Assembly: GCA_039720395.1 (NCBI GenBank)
Contig: CM077822.1
Coordinates: 17,129,043-17,193,042 of the forward strand
DNA length: 64,000 nt
DNA from: Liquidambar formosana
Taxonomy: Eukaryota; Streptophyta; Magnoliopsida; Saxifragales; Altingiaceae
Reading direction: 5' to 3'
Part shown: positions 10,346 to 21,283 of the stretch, one piece after another
How positions within the stretch are numbered: the stretch's first letter is position 1
Layout: each line of letters starts with the position of its first letter
The notes under the pieces: generated by a model
What the model saw: only the letters and a program-made list of their open reading frames with translations
What the model was told of the DNA's origin: nothing
The model's database searches: none
Program-made: the position numbers and the translations under genes

Positions 10346-11189
10346 AAACAGATGGTCTACTACCAAAGGGATGCTCGTATGATTGTGAATGACAAGGGGA
10401 GAAAAAGTATGAGTAGTAATTGAGGAAATTGAGGGAGGTAAGAAAGGACTTGACAAAGATGGACAGAGAGAGAGTTTTGGGAAGTATGGGAAAATAAAGG
10501 AGAAGAGTTATGAATGGGCAAAATAATGGAGGGGAGTTATGGGAAATAATTGAGGGAAGTTAAGAAAGAAGGAGTGAGCATATCACAGTAGGGAAAGTAG
10601 GGGACATTGGGAGTGGAAGGAAAGAATTTGAGTGGTGGAGAATTTGTAGGGATTTGACCTAAATTCAAGGAGAATTTCTAGGTGAGTTATTCCTATTTCT
10701 GATCTTTATGCGATTTGTATCTTCATAGCAGGGGCATTTTTGTCTTCCCAACTTATAGTGTACTAGAAGATAAATGTGTTTTTAAAGAGAGACTTTACAC
10801 AACATAAGCATTACTTTTTGAACTTGAGCCCAAATGCCCCCCCCCCCCCCCCAAAAAAAAGTACATCCAATGCCATTTTTTAATTTTCACGCACATGGAG
10901 TCGTCTAAATTCATCAAGCGTGGCATCCTTAAAAGTGGCGTGGAGGCAGAAAGAGCGTAAAAATGTAAAGTCGGGTGATTCTTCGATGTTCAATATACAC
11001 TATAGAATAGACATCAAAATCAAGATCAATGGTATGTCATTTGTATTTGTATTGAAGTAGTCAATAAAAAGGCATTATCCAATCAAGATATTTATTCATT
11101 CAAATACCAAAGAGGTGGATATAAAAAACTTTTCTGGCCTTTTATTTCAGATCGACTAGGCCAGTAATAAAGTACAGGGCAACACTCCA
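10346..11189. other. Intergenic, purine-rich tract and poly-C run
   Basis: No gene is seen. 10385-10640 is strongly A/G-rich on the plus strand (repeated GGGAGG, GAGAGAGAG and AAGGAG). A run of 16 C bases lies near 10837-10852. From about 10870 the sequence is the standard 3' flank of an SPH unit. Confidence 0.5.
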
Positions 11190-11600
11190 TCATGGATGCT
11201 TATTGTTCCACTTATAGCATATATTATATCGATGAGTATAAATATTTAGGAAACATGGCCCCTCTTCCAGTACAATCCACCAACAATTCCTCTTGCACCT
11301 TGGGAAATCCCTCTTCTGAATGTAAATATCGAAATAGTGGGTCACATTTGGCCATTGCATGCTACAAAAAAAACGGGTATTTGGCCAAAAAAAGTTGGGC
11401 CGGAAACTAAATTCGAAGAATCGATCCTTTGGGAGCACATGCACACCGAGGTCGTCGTCTTTGGATTTACAATGAACTGTAAGGTTCGCGCCATCGCCCA
11501 ATTCATTTTTGATCCTTACATGGGTTTTGTCAAACAATCCAGCACACTGTGTAACAAGCAACAAAAACATTAGTACAATATGCTTATTGAATAAAATCAT
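11190..11600 (-). CDS. S-protein homologue (SPH), 136 aa, intact
   Basis: Signal peptide at residues 1-21 (core IVLMFLLLV, likely cleavage near TQCAG). The mature domain has cysteines at 44, 79, 102, 106, 116 and 128 and sequons N39-L-T and N85-V-T. The start ATG is the conserved one (MILFNKH). The block-2 copy at 41270-41680 differs by one residue only (Trp72 here, Leu there), which dates the duplication as recent. The protein belongs to the NELGDG subgroup with its neighbours on both sides. Nothing in the sequence identifies a partner or receptor. Confidence 0.9.
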   Translation of the reverse strand: MILFNKHIVLMFLLLVTQCAGLFDKTHVRIKNELGDGANLTVHCKSKDDDLGVHVLPKDRFFEFSFRPNFFWPNTRFFCSMQWPNVTHYFDIYIQKRDFPRCKRNCWWIVLEEGPCFLNIYTHRYNICYKWNNKHP

Positions 11601-11659
11601 GTTTGTAACCTTTTTTCTTGGTGGGAGAAAATGTTGTTGGATTAGGGCTCTTATCTCAC

Positions 11660-11667
11660 TTTATAAG
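11660..11667 (-). promoter_or_regulatory. TATA box of the SPH gene at 11190-11600
   Basis: The minus strand reads CCTTATAAAGTGAGATAAG, about 60 bp upstream of the ATG. Confidence 0.6.
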
Positions 11668-11724
11668 GTCTGATAAGCTTTTTCTACAATTACCAAGGAT
11701 TAAAAACGAAAAAAAAAATTGATA

Positions 11725-12240
11725 ATAGTTAGCCATGGCTGCTTTCATGTCATTTAATGAACCTATTTAAAGCAGAAGGATTTTCACCAAAAGTTTTTAA
11801 ATAAAATAGGAAATTAAATAGGAAGTTATTGCTATTTTATCTTTTCCTTTTCCTTTTTTATTTATTTGGAAAACGAAATAAATAAGCCTATTTAAAGCGG
11901 ATGGATTTTTACAATTGTTGTTGTTGGCTGGTTAATGTTTATCATGCCAATTAATGTAACTTTTATAAAATAGTTGACCTCCATCTGTTTGTTTTTTTCT
12001 TTTTATTATTTTTTTTTTCCAAAAGGAATTATTAAACTTATTTAAAGCAAATGGATGTTTGCTTGGCTGATTAACATGGAAATTAATGTGCCATGCATTA
12101 ATGCTTGAAAATGATGAAAATGTATTGTAAATAGTGAAAGTTACTTGGAAATAAGTAAAAATATTTGAAAAATTATGAAAACACATTTTTTCATATTGGG
12201 TTATTAATTGTATCTTAACATGTGCCTTAGAGCACATCTT
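11725..12240. repeat. SPH-upstream repeat, about three degenerate units
   Basis: Contains CCTATTTAAAGCAGAAGGAT, CCTATTTAAAGCGGATGGAT and CTTATTTAAAGCAAATGGAT at roughly 120-150-bp intervals. Two of them are followed by CATGCCAATTAATG-like or CATGGAAATTAATG-like blocks. No gene. Confidence 0.6.
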
Positions 12241-12484
12241 AAGAAAACCCTAAAATATTGCACGAGCAAATAGTTACCACGAACATATCCGACCAGAAAA
12301 TAATTTCTGAATTTAAGTTAGTACAATTCTCTTTGCCTAGCCAAAACGTTTGTCCATTTTGGAGCAAGACTTCCAAAAATGCTATTGGTTGATTCCACAT
12401 TTCCACATGCCATCTTTAAAAGTGAAAAAAAATGCTAAGTCTAAGCGATTCTTTTATGCTTGACACCAAAGAATAGGATAATTG

Positions 12485-12613
12485 TCTTTGGGTCTAATGA
12501 CATGTCCCATCTCAACAGGAGTGTGGGGTTTGCGGAAATTTTAATTTCGACTTTGCATGAGTTTGTGTGTAGGTGTATGTTCTCTCCTATTATTTGACCC
12601 AAAAAAAAAAAAA
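12485..12613 (+). mobile_element. SINE-like repeat (putative)
   Basis: Starts TCTTTGGGTCTAATGAC, contains ATTTCGACTTTGCATG (box-B-like position) and ends CTCCTATTATTTGACC followed by a run of A. Similar units lie at 16561, 19139 and, in block 2, 42568, 44340 and 46822. Their shared head, internal GGTTTCGATTC and A-rich end fit an Au-like SINE. No target duplication was established. Confidence 0.4.
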
Positions 12614-13350
12614 ATCATGTTCTATTAGCTCGATTTAATTATAAGAAAAAGAGAATATAAAATGAAAGCAAAGAAGAAAGAAAACAACTGATTAAGTTAA
12701 CTTATAATTTAGTCATAATCCAATTCATAAATAAAATTAATGAAATGGTCTATAAAAAATGAAACTATAACCTTAAGGCTTTAAACCAATAGTTAGGCAA
12801 GCTGTAATTAACCCACCAAAGAAAAGACATCCAAATCAGGATAGAATGGTGTCTCATGCACTTATATTGAAGCATATAGTCAAAGAGGCATTATCCATTC
12901 AAGGATGTTCATTTATTCAAATATTCAAGAGGTGTACATAAAAACCATCTTGGGCGCCTTCTATTTCAGATCAACCAGGCAGTAATATGTATAGCAGAGG
13001 GCTGCAGGACTCCACCATGGAGGGTGAGTTTTCCACTTATAGCATAAATCATATCTTCTTGTCAAGAAATCCAGTAAACATGGCCCCTCTGGTAGTACAT
13101 TCCACCAACATTTCTTCGCACACCTCCGCAGATCCCTCTACTCAATGTAAACATCAAAATAGTGGGTCATATTGTAAAACTAGGCCTAACTCATAACAAA
13201 AGACCGATGGATGAGGTTTAGACCAAGCTTATAAGGATAGGATCAAAGCACAGGCGATGTGGGACAATCCAATACACCCCCCCACGCGTGGCAGAAGGAG
13301 AGCCCAACTAACACGCAGGAATGGTGGACCACATAAGCTGGGCTGGACCA

Positions 13351-13363
13351 GGCTCTGATACCA
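13351..13363 (-). other. TRIM primer-binding site (initiator tRNA-Met type)
   Basis: The minus strand reads TGGTATCAGAGCC, the classic plant tRNA-iMet primer-binding site. The hAT duplication ATACCATG (13358-13365) overlaps it, so the hAT inserted into the primer-binding site. Confidence 0.8.
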
Positions 13364-13690
13364 TGCAAGGGCAGTCCTGAGTTTTTTGGGGCCCTAAGCG
13401 AACTCCTAAAATGGGACCCTTAATATATATATTCATACGCACAACAAAATTTATACCCAACAATTTTCTTTCCCTAATACACACAAAATTTTCTTAAATA
13501 TATGAGTACTAAAATTTGCTTATATAAATTAAGATAAAAAATAAATCTTTATAAAAACTATAAATAAATAAAATTTGACCTTCTTCCTTTATAATTTATA
13601 AAAAAATCACATATACAAGAAGAAGGAAAAAAAAACAACAAAATTTAAAGCTATAATACCAAAAAGAAATGAACCAATTATAGCAAAGTA

Positions 13691-13954
13691 TCACTTAAAT
13701 ATTAATCTTCTCGCATTTTTAGCTGCAAAATCACTTATTAAGTTAACATAATCAAGGTTTTTTACCAAATCATGTTCAATGAATGATATAGCTAATCTAG
13801 TCAATCTTTCCTGTGACATAGTAGAACGAAGGTAAGATTTGATCAACTTCAACTTTGAAAAACTTATTTTTGCAAATGTAACTGTAACTAGTATGATCAA
13901 CAATATTCTATAAGCATTCCAAGCATTTGGGAAATAACTGTCCATTTCTTTCAA
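13691..13954 (-). pseudogene. hAT transposase C-terminal (dimerisation) fragment
   Basis: An 87-codon frame includes SFSKLKLIKSYLRSTMSQER then LTRLAISFIEHD. This is the hAT-family dimerisation segment found in TTF/MYM-type zinc-finger transposase-like plant proteins. The catalytic domain is missing, so the element depends on another source of transposase. A close copy is encoded at 38295-38612. Confidence 0.75.
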
Positions 13955-14064
13955 ATAATTCAGTACTTCAATTGGTCCTTTTAGATCTGTTGGTAAAACT
14001 TCTTTTAAGACTTTTAATTCTAAAAATAAATCTCCCCCAATAATATCAAAGTGCCCCTTATGTT

Positions 14065-14104
<40 letters not shown>

Positions 14105-14585
14105 GAGAGAGAGAGAGAGAGGAAAGAAAAAGTATAGAAATTAATTAATTAAAGAGAGAACGGTTTGGACATGTGGTGTACCTGACTTCTTCTTAGTCTG
14201 AGAGGTAATCAAATACTTTTAATCTTCTAAATAGAATTTTGATATTATCTAATTAGGATGGAGGTAGTGAGAGGTTGAGAGCACTAAGAGAGGAAGAGAG
14301 GAGGAGGTTGGAGTTTGGAAGCTCAAGGCAAATTGACAGAGGCGTTAGATCTGATCAGATTTAGGATTAATTTTTTTTTTAATTTTTATTTATTTATTTA
14401 TTTATTTATGGTTTTAGGCTTGAGTTGAGTAGATTATTTGGCCATTTGGGTTATTGTATATGGACTTGGGTTAGAAACTTTGGAATTATTTGGGGTCTAA
14501 AAACTTGGATTAGGGCCTTTCTCATCTAGTTATTATTATTATTATTATTATTATTATTTTGACTTATTATGAAGGTAACAACTAA

Positions 14586-15608
14586 GGCCCTGTTTGGGAA
14601 AACTGTAACTTTTGCTTTTAGGAAAAAGCGGAAGAGAATCAGAAGTTATGAGTAACAGAAGAGAATCAGTCTCTTTTTGGAAACTGTATTCAAAAGTGCT
14701 GTTAGAGCTGAAAGTGATTTTTTGTCTGCTTGGGATGAACATTTGATGTTGTTGTTATAACCCTAAATTGATTGAACTATTCCTTATAATATATGAATTT
14801 TTTTTTTTTTTTTTTTTTGTTCTATTTGGTATTAGTAGCGATTATTTTATTTTATTTTTTATAAATATTAATGATTGGAGATATCGTAGGTGATACTTTT
14901 ATCAAAATTTGAGCCCTAATAGCTTAGGTAAGGCGTCTCATAACCACACAAACAACAAGAGCGACAAGGCATTACAACGATAACCTTTGGAAAACACACA
15001 CAAGACTTGACCTCTCGATCAACCCCACAAAGGTATATTATTTGGGATTTTTCTTATGTTTTTTTTTTTTTTTAAATATTTTTTCCTTACTTAAAACAAA
15101 GAAAAAAGAGAGAGCTTGAATTGATATATATATATATATATATATTTTTTTTTTTTAAATTATTATAAATCCAAATTTTATGGAATCAATTCTTGAAAAA
15201 ATTCCAACAAATATAAATCAATGAATGTATGAAGAGAGGGAAAAAAAAAAAAAAAAAAGATTTGAAGTTTAGATTAGGATCCTACAAGTCCAAGTTGGTT
15301 GAAGTTACCAAGACATTAATGCCGGCAGAAAAGAGGAGTACAGGAGAGGAGAAGACTTGGGTCTAAGGTGGAAAAAATTGTTTCCATACTCAAGCATTAA
15401 CGGTAGTTTTAGAAATGTGGAAAGTTATTAAAATCCTCAGCAAAAGCTAACACCAACTTTTGATTAAAAGCTGAGGGCAGTCTGCTTATTATAGAATCAT
15501 TTTTTGAGCTTAAAAGTGATTATGATTTAAACTACCAAACAGAACTAAAAGTGATTTTAAGCTTCAAAAGTGATTTTAGACCATCTAAAAACTTAGCCAA
15601 ACAGGGCC
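14586..15608. mobile_element. Tourist-like (PIF/Harbinger type) element, 1023 bp
   Basis: Perfect 12-bp inverted ends GGCCCTGTTTGG and CCAAACAGGGCC are flanked by TAA on both sides (14583-14585 and 15609-15611). It splits hAT sequence that is continuous in the related element at 37676 (around GGGCCCCAACTTAG). It contains TA and poly-A/T tracts and no transposase frame. Confidence 0.8.
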
Positions 15609-16243
15609 TAAGTTGGGGTCCTTATTTTTTGTCAAAATTTTGGGGCCTTAGGCGGCTGCCTGAGTAGTCTGACCTCAGGGTCGACCTTAATACCATGTAA
15701 AACTGAGCCTAACTCATAACAAAAGACCAATATAATGGGATGAGGTTTACACTAGGCTTATAAGGAGCAAACAGGATCAAGGCACAGGCGATGTGGGACA
15801 ATCTAACACATACTTTGCCATTGCAAGCTGCAAGAAGATTGGGTATTTGGCCAAAAAAGGTTGGGTTTGAAACGAAATTCGAAGTATTGTTCGTATGAGA
15901 GCACATGCACGCCGAGGTTATCATCTTTGGATTTTCAATGAACTGTAAGGCTCACGCCAATGCCCAACTCATTTTTGATCCTTACATGAGTTCTTTCTAC
16001 AAAAGCTGCACATCGTGTGACGAGCAACAAAAACATCACTACAACATGTTTATTGAATAAAATCATGTTTGTAACCTTTTCTTGGTGGATTGTTGGTTTA
16101 AGGCTAGCTTATAGGGTTCTGAGAAGCTTTGTTTTTTTATAGGGAGGCTTTTAAAGGTGCAGAACTTTTGCTTATGTACCACACTTAACTTCCATCTCAT
16201 CCTTAGCAAAATAAAAATAAAAATAAAAACTTTTTAAAGCAGA

Positions 16244-16525
16244 AGGATAATTGTACTTTATAATCCGATCCATTTATGGTGCAACAATAAATGCGTGACT
16301 GATTTCATGCCAATTAATGCAGCTTGTATGGAAAATTTCCCCCGCAAAGAGTTGGTTAAAGTTTTGAACCATTTACTGTAATAATAAATACCCTCTTATT
16401 TGTTTGTCGAAAAAAAGAACAACCCGCCAAACGTATTTAAAGCAGACGGATCTTTGCCAATTTTGTTTTGGCCGATTTCCATGCCAATTGATGTGCACCC
16501 TGTATAAAATTTGCTCTAGCAAACA
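16244..16525. repeat. SPH-upstream repeat, two clear tandem units
   Basis: Unit 1 (16244-16378) and unit 2 (16379-16525) share CCATTTA(C/T)GGT-like, AATAAATGC/ACCC, TTTAAAGCAGA, and GCCAATTAATGCAGC / GCCAATTGATGTGC followed by TGTAT. They lie directly upstream of the split SPH gene. Confidence 0.65.
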
Positions 16526-16560
16526 ATTACGCGTAGTCAAGACCACTTGTGGTGGTCAAT

Positions 16561-16700
16561 GGCCTTGGGTCTAGTGAGTAATGACAAATCTGATCCCAAT
16601 AAGGATATGGGATTTATAAAGGTTTTGGTTTCGATTCTACATGAATGCATGCATGGGTGTCTATTCTCCTATTGTTTGGCCAAAAATAAAAAAAATAAAT
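16561..16700 (+). mobile_element. SINE-like repeat (putative)
   Basis: Reads GGCCTTGGGTCTAGTGAG, an internal TTGGTTTCGATTCTACATG (box-B-like), then CTCCTATTGTTTGGCC and an A-rich tail. The block-2 copy is at 44340-44468. Confidence 0.45.
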
Positions 16701-17058
16701 AAATATCTATCTATCTATATATATATATATATATATATAAAATAGATATCAAGATATGCAAATCAAGCTATCAAACAAAAGAAGGAAAAAAAAAAAAAAT
16801 TATGGTAACATGGGTCTTTCATTTGTTTTGAAGTAGTTAAGAGACTTCACAAAATCAAGCATATTATTCATTCAAACATCACACCGTGCGATCGGTGTTA
16901 GAACATTGGGGATTCATCTAGGTTCCTTCTTTGAGTGATGGGGATTTTGAGGCTTGAGTAAGAGGAGAGAAGAGAGAGGTGAAGTGGTTATAAATGTTAT
17001 TATGTGTAATAAACAAATTGTGAGGAGTGAAGGAGGTCATGGGAGGTAGCACAAATAG

Positions 17059-17612
17059 AGATGGCAATGGGGCAGGTTTGGGACTAGACACCCTTATCCT
17101 GAACCTATCCTGCTAAAGATAATATCTTCTCAAACCGGTCCCAACCCCATGCCGGGATCGGACGGGCCGAATTGACAAAAATATATATAACGGGCGGGGC
17201 GGGTCTTGTCAGGTCATTTACATTGATAGAAAACAAATTCTATTTAAAAATGAGAAGAAAAAATCAATCCTAAATCACACATTTCACTCGTAGATTTTTT
17301 TCCTCTTTATGGTATTGGTGAAGTAAATACTAAAAGAATTTAAACATAAACATAAACTCATGAAAAAAGTAACTAATGGAAAATGTAGAATTCAAGAAAA
17401 TATGAAAGGTATTAAAAAAGATCAATATTTATTTATACATATTCAGGTGGGGCAAGGCGATCTTAAACCATTCCCCATCCCAAATTCGATACAGGTTTTT
17501 ACTTTCTCCCAAAATCCACTTGCCTCTAATCTATTTACTTGTTCCCTAAGCCTATCCCAAAAAAGGGTGGGATATAGCAGGATATTCGCTTTGTCAGGTT
17601 CATTGCCATCCC
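17059..17612. mobile_element. Foldback MITE-like element with GGATGGCAATG ends
   Basis: Starts GAGATGGCAATGGGGCAGG and ends GTTCATTGCCATCC, so the termini are inverted. The interior is non-coding, with a GGCGGGGCGGG motif. No clear target duplication; the superfamily is not assigned. The block-2 copy is at 44735-45296. Confidence 0.5.
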
Positions 17613-17788
17613 TAAGCGTAAATAGCGCTACGACTTAAAACAACGAAGGTTATAGAGGATGTGTGTTCTCGTAGATTTTTGAAAAAAAAGAAAGAAAAAA
17701 CAACTACTCAAGAGGCTTTGCACGAAAGCATATTATATTATTCATATCAAAGAGGCCAGGTGTGCATAACAAATATTATTTTTGCCTT

Positions 17789-18202
17789 TCATTTATTCCA
17801 CACATCACAAAGATCATATTTTGAAGATCCCTTGAACCGCAAACATGGTCCCCTTGGCTTTACAAGCCACCAGCAATGGTCTTCACATCGAATAGCATCC
17901 CTGTTCTCAATGTAAATATCGTAATAGTGGGTTACTGTTTCACCTTTCCATCGAAAGCTGCAAAAATATTGGGTAGTCTTCCACAAGTTGTTCCGAAAAT
18001 GAAATTCAAAATAACCTTGAGAATGGAGCAACTGCACACCGAGGTCATCGTCTTTGGATTTACAATGCAAAGTAAGCTCCACGCCCTTGCCCAAGCCATT
18101 TGTGATCCTTACATACGTTTTATACCAAGGAAAGATTCCTGCTTCACACAAAGTGATTAACAACAAAAGCATTAGTAGACCATGTATTTTGAAAATTTTC
18201 AT
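17789..18202 (-). CDS. S-protein homologue (SPH), 137 aa, NGLGKG subgroup
   Basis: Signal peptide at residues 1-22 (MKIFKIHGLLMLLLLITLC), then FPWYKTYVRITNGLGKGVEL. Cysteines are at 47, 81, 106, 110, 120 and 132. Its sequence differs clearly from the NELGDG subgroup: no NLT sequon near the first cysteine, FRWKGETVTHYYDIY in the middle, and a KPRGPC turn. It is closer to the genes at 51372-51788 and 54911-55330. The block-2 copy (45466-45879) differs at four residues, all mild. A single exon with the conserved start; apparently functional. Confidence 0.9.
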   Translation of the reverse strand: MKIFKIHGLLMLLLLITLCEAGIFPWYKTYVRITNGLGKGVELTLHCKSKDDDLGVQLLHSQGYFEFHFRNNLWKTTQYFCSFRWKGETVTHYYDIYIENRDAIRCEDHCWWLVKPRGPCLRFKGSSKYDLCDVWNK

Positions 18203-18257
18203 GGTGGTGGCCTTTTAGTTGGTGGGATAGTACTTGGGTTTTTGGGCTTCTATCTCA

Positions 18258-18264
18258 ATTTATA
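18258..18264 (-). promoter_or_regulatory. TATA box of the SPH gene at 17789-18202
   Basis: The minus strand reads GCCTATAAATTGAGATAG, about 56-62 bp upstream of the ATG. Confidence 0.6.
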
Positions 18265-18486
18265 GGCAATGAAGCTTGTGCTCAAAAGAATGCCTACTTA
18301 TATGGGTGGCATCCTCTTATGGAATAGCAATTAATATCTATTAAAGATACACAATGAAGAAATAAGTGTGTGAGAAAATGTATTTGTACAACTTTCTAAG
18401 CATTTTCATATTTTCTATACTATTGGTACTTTTTTTTAAATGCATTTCCACATTTTAATTCTATGCTATTTGCACAATTTTTTATA

Positions 18487-18688
18487 GGGTAAGTTACAGA
18501 TAATCCCCTAAAGTATTTGGGTGGTCGACATAAAACCTCTTTGATGTACAAAATCAAGTAATGTCCCCCCAAAGTCATCTTGAGGATTGCTTGGTTTTGA
18601 ACGTTTGAGGGGGATTTTGCTTGATTTTAAACATCATGGGGATTTTCTAGAGACCCTCCATACTTCAGGGGGTTATCTACAATTTACC
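18487..18688. mobile_element. Short foldback MITE, 202 bp
   Basis: Starts GGGTAAGTTACAGATAATCC (then CCTAAAGTA) and ends TACTTCAGGG, GGTTATC and CAATTTACC, so the ends are inverted. The middle holds a CTTGAGGATTGCTTGGTTTT block echoed in inverted or direct form. Related to 60564-60893. The block-2 copy is at 46166-46367. Confidence 0.55.
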
Positions 18689-18799
18689 TATTTTTATACA
18701 ATTTCACATTTTTTTAATGCACTTATTACTGCATTAAATGTATCTTAACATATAGAGATATTCCCTTCTATCTTTTTCCATCTCTTTTTTGTTTTTTGG

Positions 18800-19035
18800 A
18801 AAAGTAATCAATAAGTCTATTTAAAATAAATGGACTTTAGCAAGAGTTGTTGATTGATTAATTAAAATGCCAATTAATGCAGCATTTTTTTTTAAATAGT
18901 TAAACCTCTTTCTATTTATTTTTCTTCTGCTTTTTTTTTTTCCTTTTTTTCTTATGGGAAAGGAACAATTAAACCTATTTAATGCGGATGGAGGTTTGCT
19001 AGTTCGCTGATTAACATGACATTTAATGCAGTGTG
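18800..19035. repeat. SPH-upstream repeat, two diverged units
   Basis: CTATTTAAAATAAATGGACT...TGCCAATTAATGCAG is followed by CCTATTTAATGCGGATGGAG...ATGACATTTAATGCAG. They lie upstream of the SPH gene at 17789-18202. Confidence 0.55.
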
Positions 19036-19138
19036 GCTAAAATTGAAATTTCACCTTTGCTTGCTGAACATTTGTGCACATGTGTCATGTCTTCCGAGAT
19101 AGAGAGATTGAGACTCACGGGATCTGTAACGGGATAGA

Positions 19139-19260
19139 GGCCTTGGGTCTAATGAGTAATGACAAATCTTATCCCAATGGAGATGTGTTATTTATAGAAG
19201 TCTTGGTTTCGATTCCACGTGAACGCGTGTAGGAGTGTCTGTTGTCCTATCGTTTGGTCA

Positions 19261-19263
<3 letters not shown>
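19139..19263 (+). mobile_element. SINE-like repeat (putative)
   Basis: GGCCTTGGGTCTAATGAG, then CTTGGTTTCGATTCCACG and TCCTATCGTTTGGTC. It is followed by a TA microsatellite (19266-19292) rather than poly-A. The block-2 copy is at 46822-46947. Confidence 0.45.
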
Positions 19264-19296
<33 letters not shown>

Positions 19297-21283
19297 GATA
19301 TCAAGATATGCAAACGAAGCTATGAAATAAAAGAAGGGAAAAAAAATTATGGTAGAATGGGTCTTTCATTTGTTTTAAAGTAGTTAAGAGACTTCACAAA
19401 AGCAAGCATATTATTCATTCAAACATCACACCAGAGGTGGGATTGGTGTTAGAACATTGGGGATTCATCTAGGTTCTTTCTTTGAGTGATGGAGGTTTTG
19501 TGACTCGAGTGAGAGGAGAGAAGATGAACATTGGGTCTTTCATTTGTTTTGAGACTTGAGTGAGGTATCACGTACCCACTTATTAATCCTGTGGACAAAA
19601 AATGTAACCACTTATATAATATGACTACGTACATACATGAGGTATTTTGTACCCATTGGCAATATTTAGTCGAATAATCCTTTAGAATATGGGGATTGTC
19701 CACCCATACCATCTCTGTCCTTAATTATGCTACCATTTATTTTAAAGATATTAATCATGATAGGTGTAATTCTAGTTATTGGGAACTCTAATCTTTCAGC
19801 TATTTCTAATAAAACTAACAAGATTTGTAGGTCTATTTCATAGAACCTCCTCCTACTAATGGGAGAAAATTAAATTTTGATAGGTCCTGCAAAAGCAAAT
19901 CTAGACAGAATACTAAAACATCCCTAAATCATGCTAATAACCATGCAAAAGACAAAAATCAAAAGAAATACAAAACCTTAATATGCTCCTATATGCCCTA
20001 GACTTACTATCATGCATGAAAAATATCAAAAACATGTTAAATATGAATTATTATGATGAAAATATCGTATAACAATTCAAAACATGAAAAAAATAAATAA
20101 ATAAATAAAACAAGATGCATTATATAATGATTTTATATAGGAACATAAATAAGCATCCTTACGATGAGTTTTCTTAAGAAAAATCATCCTAAGATAATTT
20201 TACATAGAAAGCACTCCGTGTGAATGATTTTTTCATATATCTTATGTAAAATATATACTTAAGAATGCAAAGAAACTAATGGTGCACTTAAACACACTCC
20301 AGAAAGTACCCATGCAAAGACTCACCCTTTAAAAAGGATAATTATCCTCCAAAAGAATAATCATCTATATACTTATGAAGATGAATCTAACACAGAAATT
20401 GTTCTACATGAAAAATACTTAAAATCATGCATATAAATGAACCATGAAGAGAAAAAAACTCTAACATATCAACTAATATGCTATGCAAAACATACCCCTA
20501 TTGTAGAGAGAGAAAATCACTATTCAACACACAATTCACAAAATCCTACTCCATTAGCATGCTTACACTCAATAACAATCATATAAACTCAATAGAATTA
20601 AGTAATCATGATATTTAAATCAATAACAAGCCTTAAGCATGTAAAGAATTGACTATAAGAAAATAGAGAGAATATATATAGAGAAATGATGGAAATTTAC
20701 AATAAAGAAGACCTTCACTGCGTTCTTCCTTCTTCTTAGGCTTGAACTCCTTCTTATTCTTCTTCAACAATGCAATAGAATGCTCTCTCAAAAATGTATA
20801 TGTGTGCAAATTAGTGGTCCCCTTCTCGATCTCTAGTGAATATGGAGTGTCAAAAGTCCTTTAATGCTAACAAAAAGGTCTATATTTATAGCTATTTAAC
20901 CCTAGGATTCAATGATTAAGATTAATTCACCATAAAACTAATCTAAAACTATTATTAACACCCTTGGTCCTTAAACAATTCAAAGTCACTTAATAATAGG
21001 ATTAAAACTCTTTTGAAACAAGAAAAACGGAGTAAGAGGGTCCAAAAACGCATATCCTTTAAAATAGGGGAAACTGTACGCGGGATCTCGGGTGACTAGT
21101 TGGCCTAACCGGTTGGACTAGTTGGGTGAACCGGTCACCCGAGGCTCAACTCAAGTTCCTCTGATTTTGACTTATTTTGGGTTTTTATCTTAAAATGGTC
21201 ATATCTTGGTCAAATTAACTCTAAATTGAGTGATTCAAAAGCCCAAATTTTCATATTTCAATGAAGAACAAGTGTAGAATATT
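19264..21283. other. AT-rich intergenic region, unclassified repeat likely
   Basis: No gene is supported. 19878-21283 has LTR-like texture, including TATATATA at about 20670 and a TTCTTCTT-rich stretch at 20726-20765. Near 21090 is a run of short repeats of the ACTAGTTGG / ACCGGTTGG / ACCGGTCACCCGAGG type. In block 2 the same sequence continues beyond 48963 without a recognised end, so it may be part of a larger retroelement cut by the duplication edge. Confidence 0.35.

Larger units (their letters stand above)
13366..15689. mobile_element. hAT element inside the TRIM, 2324 bp
   Basis: Ends CAAGGGCAGTCCTGAG and CTCAGGGTCGACCTTA are inverted; the 8-bp duplication ATACCATG is perfect (13358-13365 and 15690-15697). 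Its left end is homologous to the reverse complement of the right end of the block-2 hAT at 37676-38934, so they are one family in opposite orientation. It keeps a fragment of hAT transposase coding sequence (13691-13954) and itself carries a Tourist-like insertion (14586-15608). Confidence 0.88.
13173..15808 (-). mobile_element. TRIM retrotransposon, interrupted by a hAT element
   Basis: Two direct terminal repeats (13173-13276 and 15696-15808, about 104-113 bp) have TG...CA ends and enclose a non-coding interior of about 95 bp once the hAT is removed. Read on the minus strand: 5' LTR TGTTAGATTGTCCCACATCG, primer-binding site TGGTATCAGAGCC, then a G-rich tract before the 3' LTR (TGTATTGGATTGTCCC). 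Flanking 5-bp duplication is CATAT and CATAC (one mismatch). The uninterrupted block-2 copy is 315 bp. Confidence 0.88.
13012..16066 (-). pseudogene. SPH gene split by nested transposons, copy 1
   Basis: The N-terminal half lies at 15809-16066 (ATG 16064-16066, MILFNKHVVVMF...), with TGA in place of the first family cysteine codon. The C-terminal half lies at 13012-13172, starting at THYFDVYIE and followed by an in-frame TAG. Between them sits a TRIM retrotransposon (13173-15808) flanked by CATAT and CATAC. The insertion point falls between the QW and THYFD motifs. The block-2 copy (43104-43832) has the same split but keeps the first cysteine, so the TGA arose after duplication. Confidence 0.88.

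Noticed and set aside
13173..15808. Assignment of the TRIM to Cassandra
   Set aside because: Cassandra LTRs carry a 5S rRNA-like promoter; none is seen in these ~110-bp repeats.
16561..16700. Firm SINE call for the GGCCTTGGGTCTAATGAG repeats
   Set aside because: Head, internal box-B-like motif and A-rich end fit, but no target duplications could be established, so they are listed only as putative.
19449..19712. 87-codon minus-strand frame in block 1
   Set aside because: The block-2 copy does not keep it as an open frame of similar length, and the peptide has no recognisable features.
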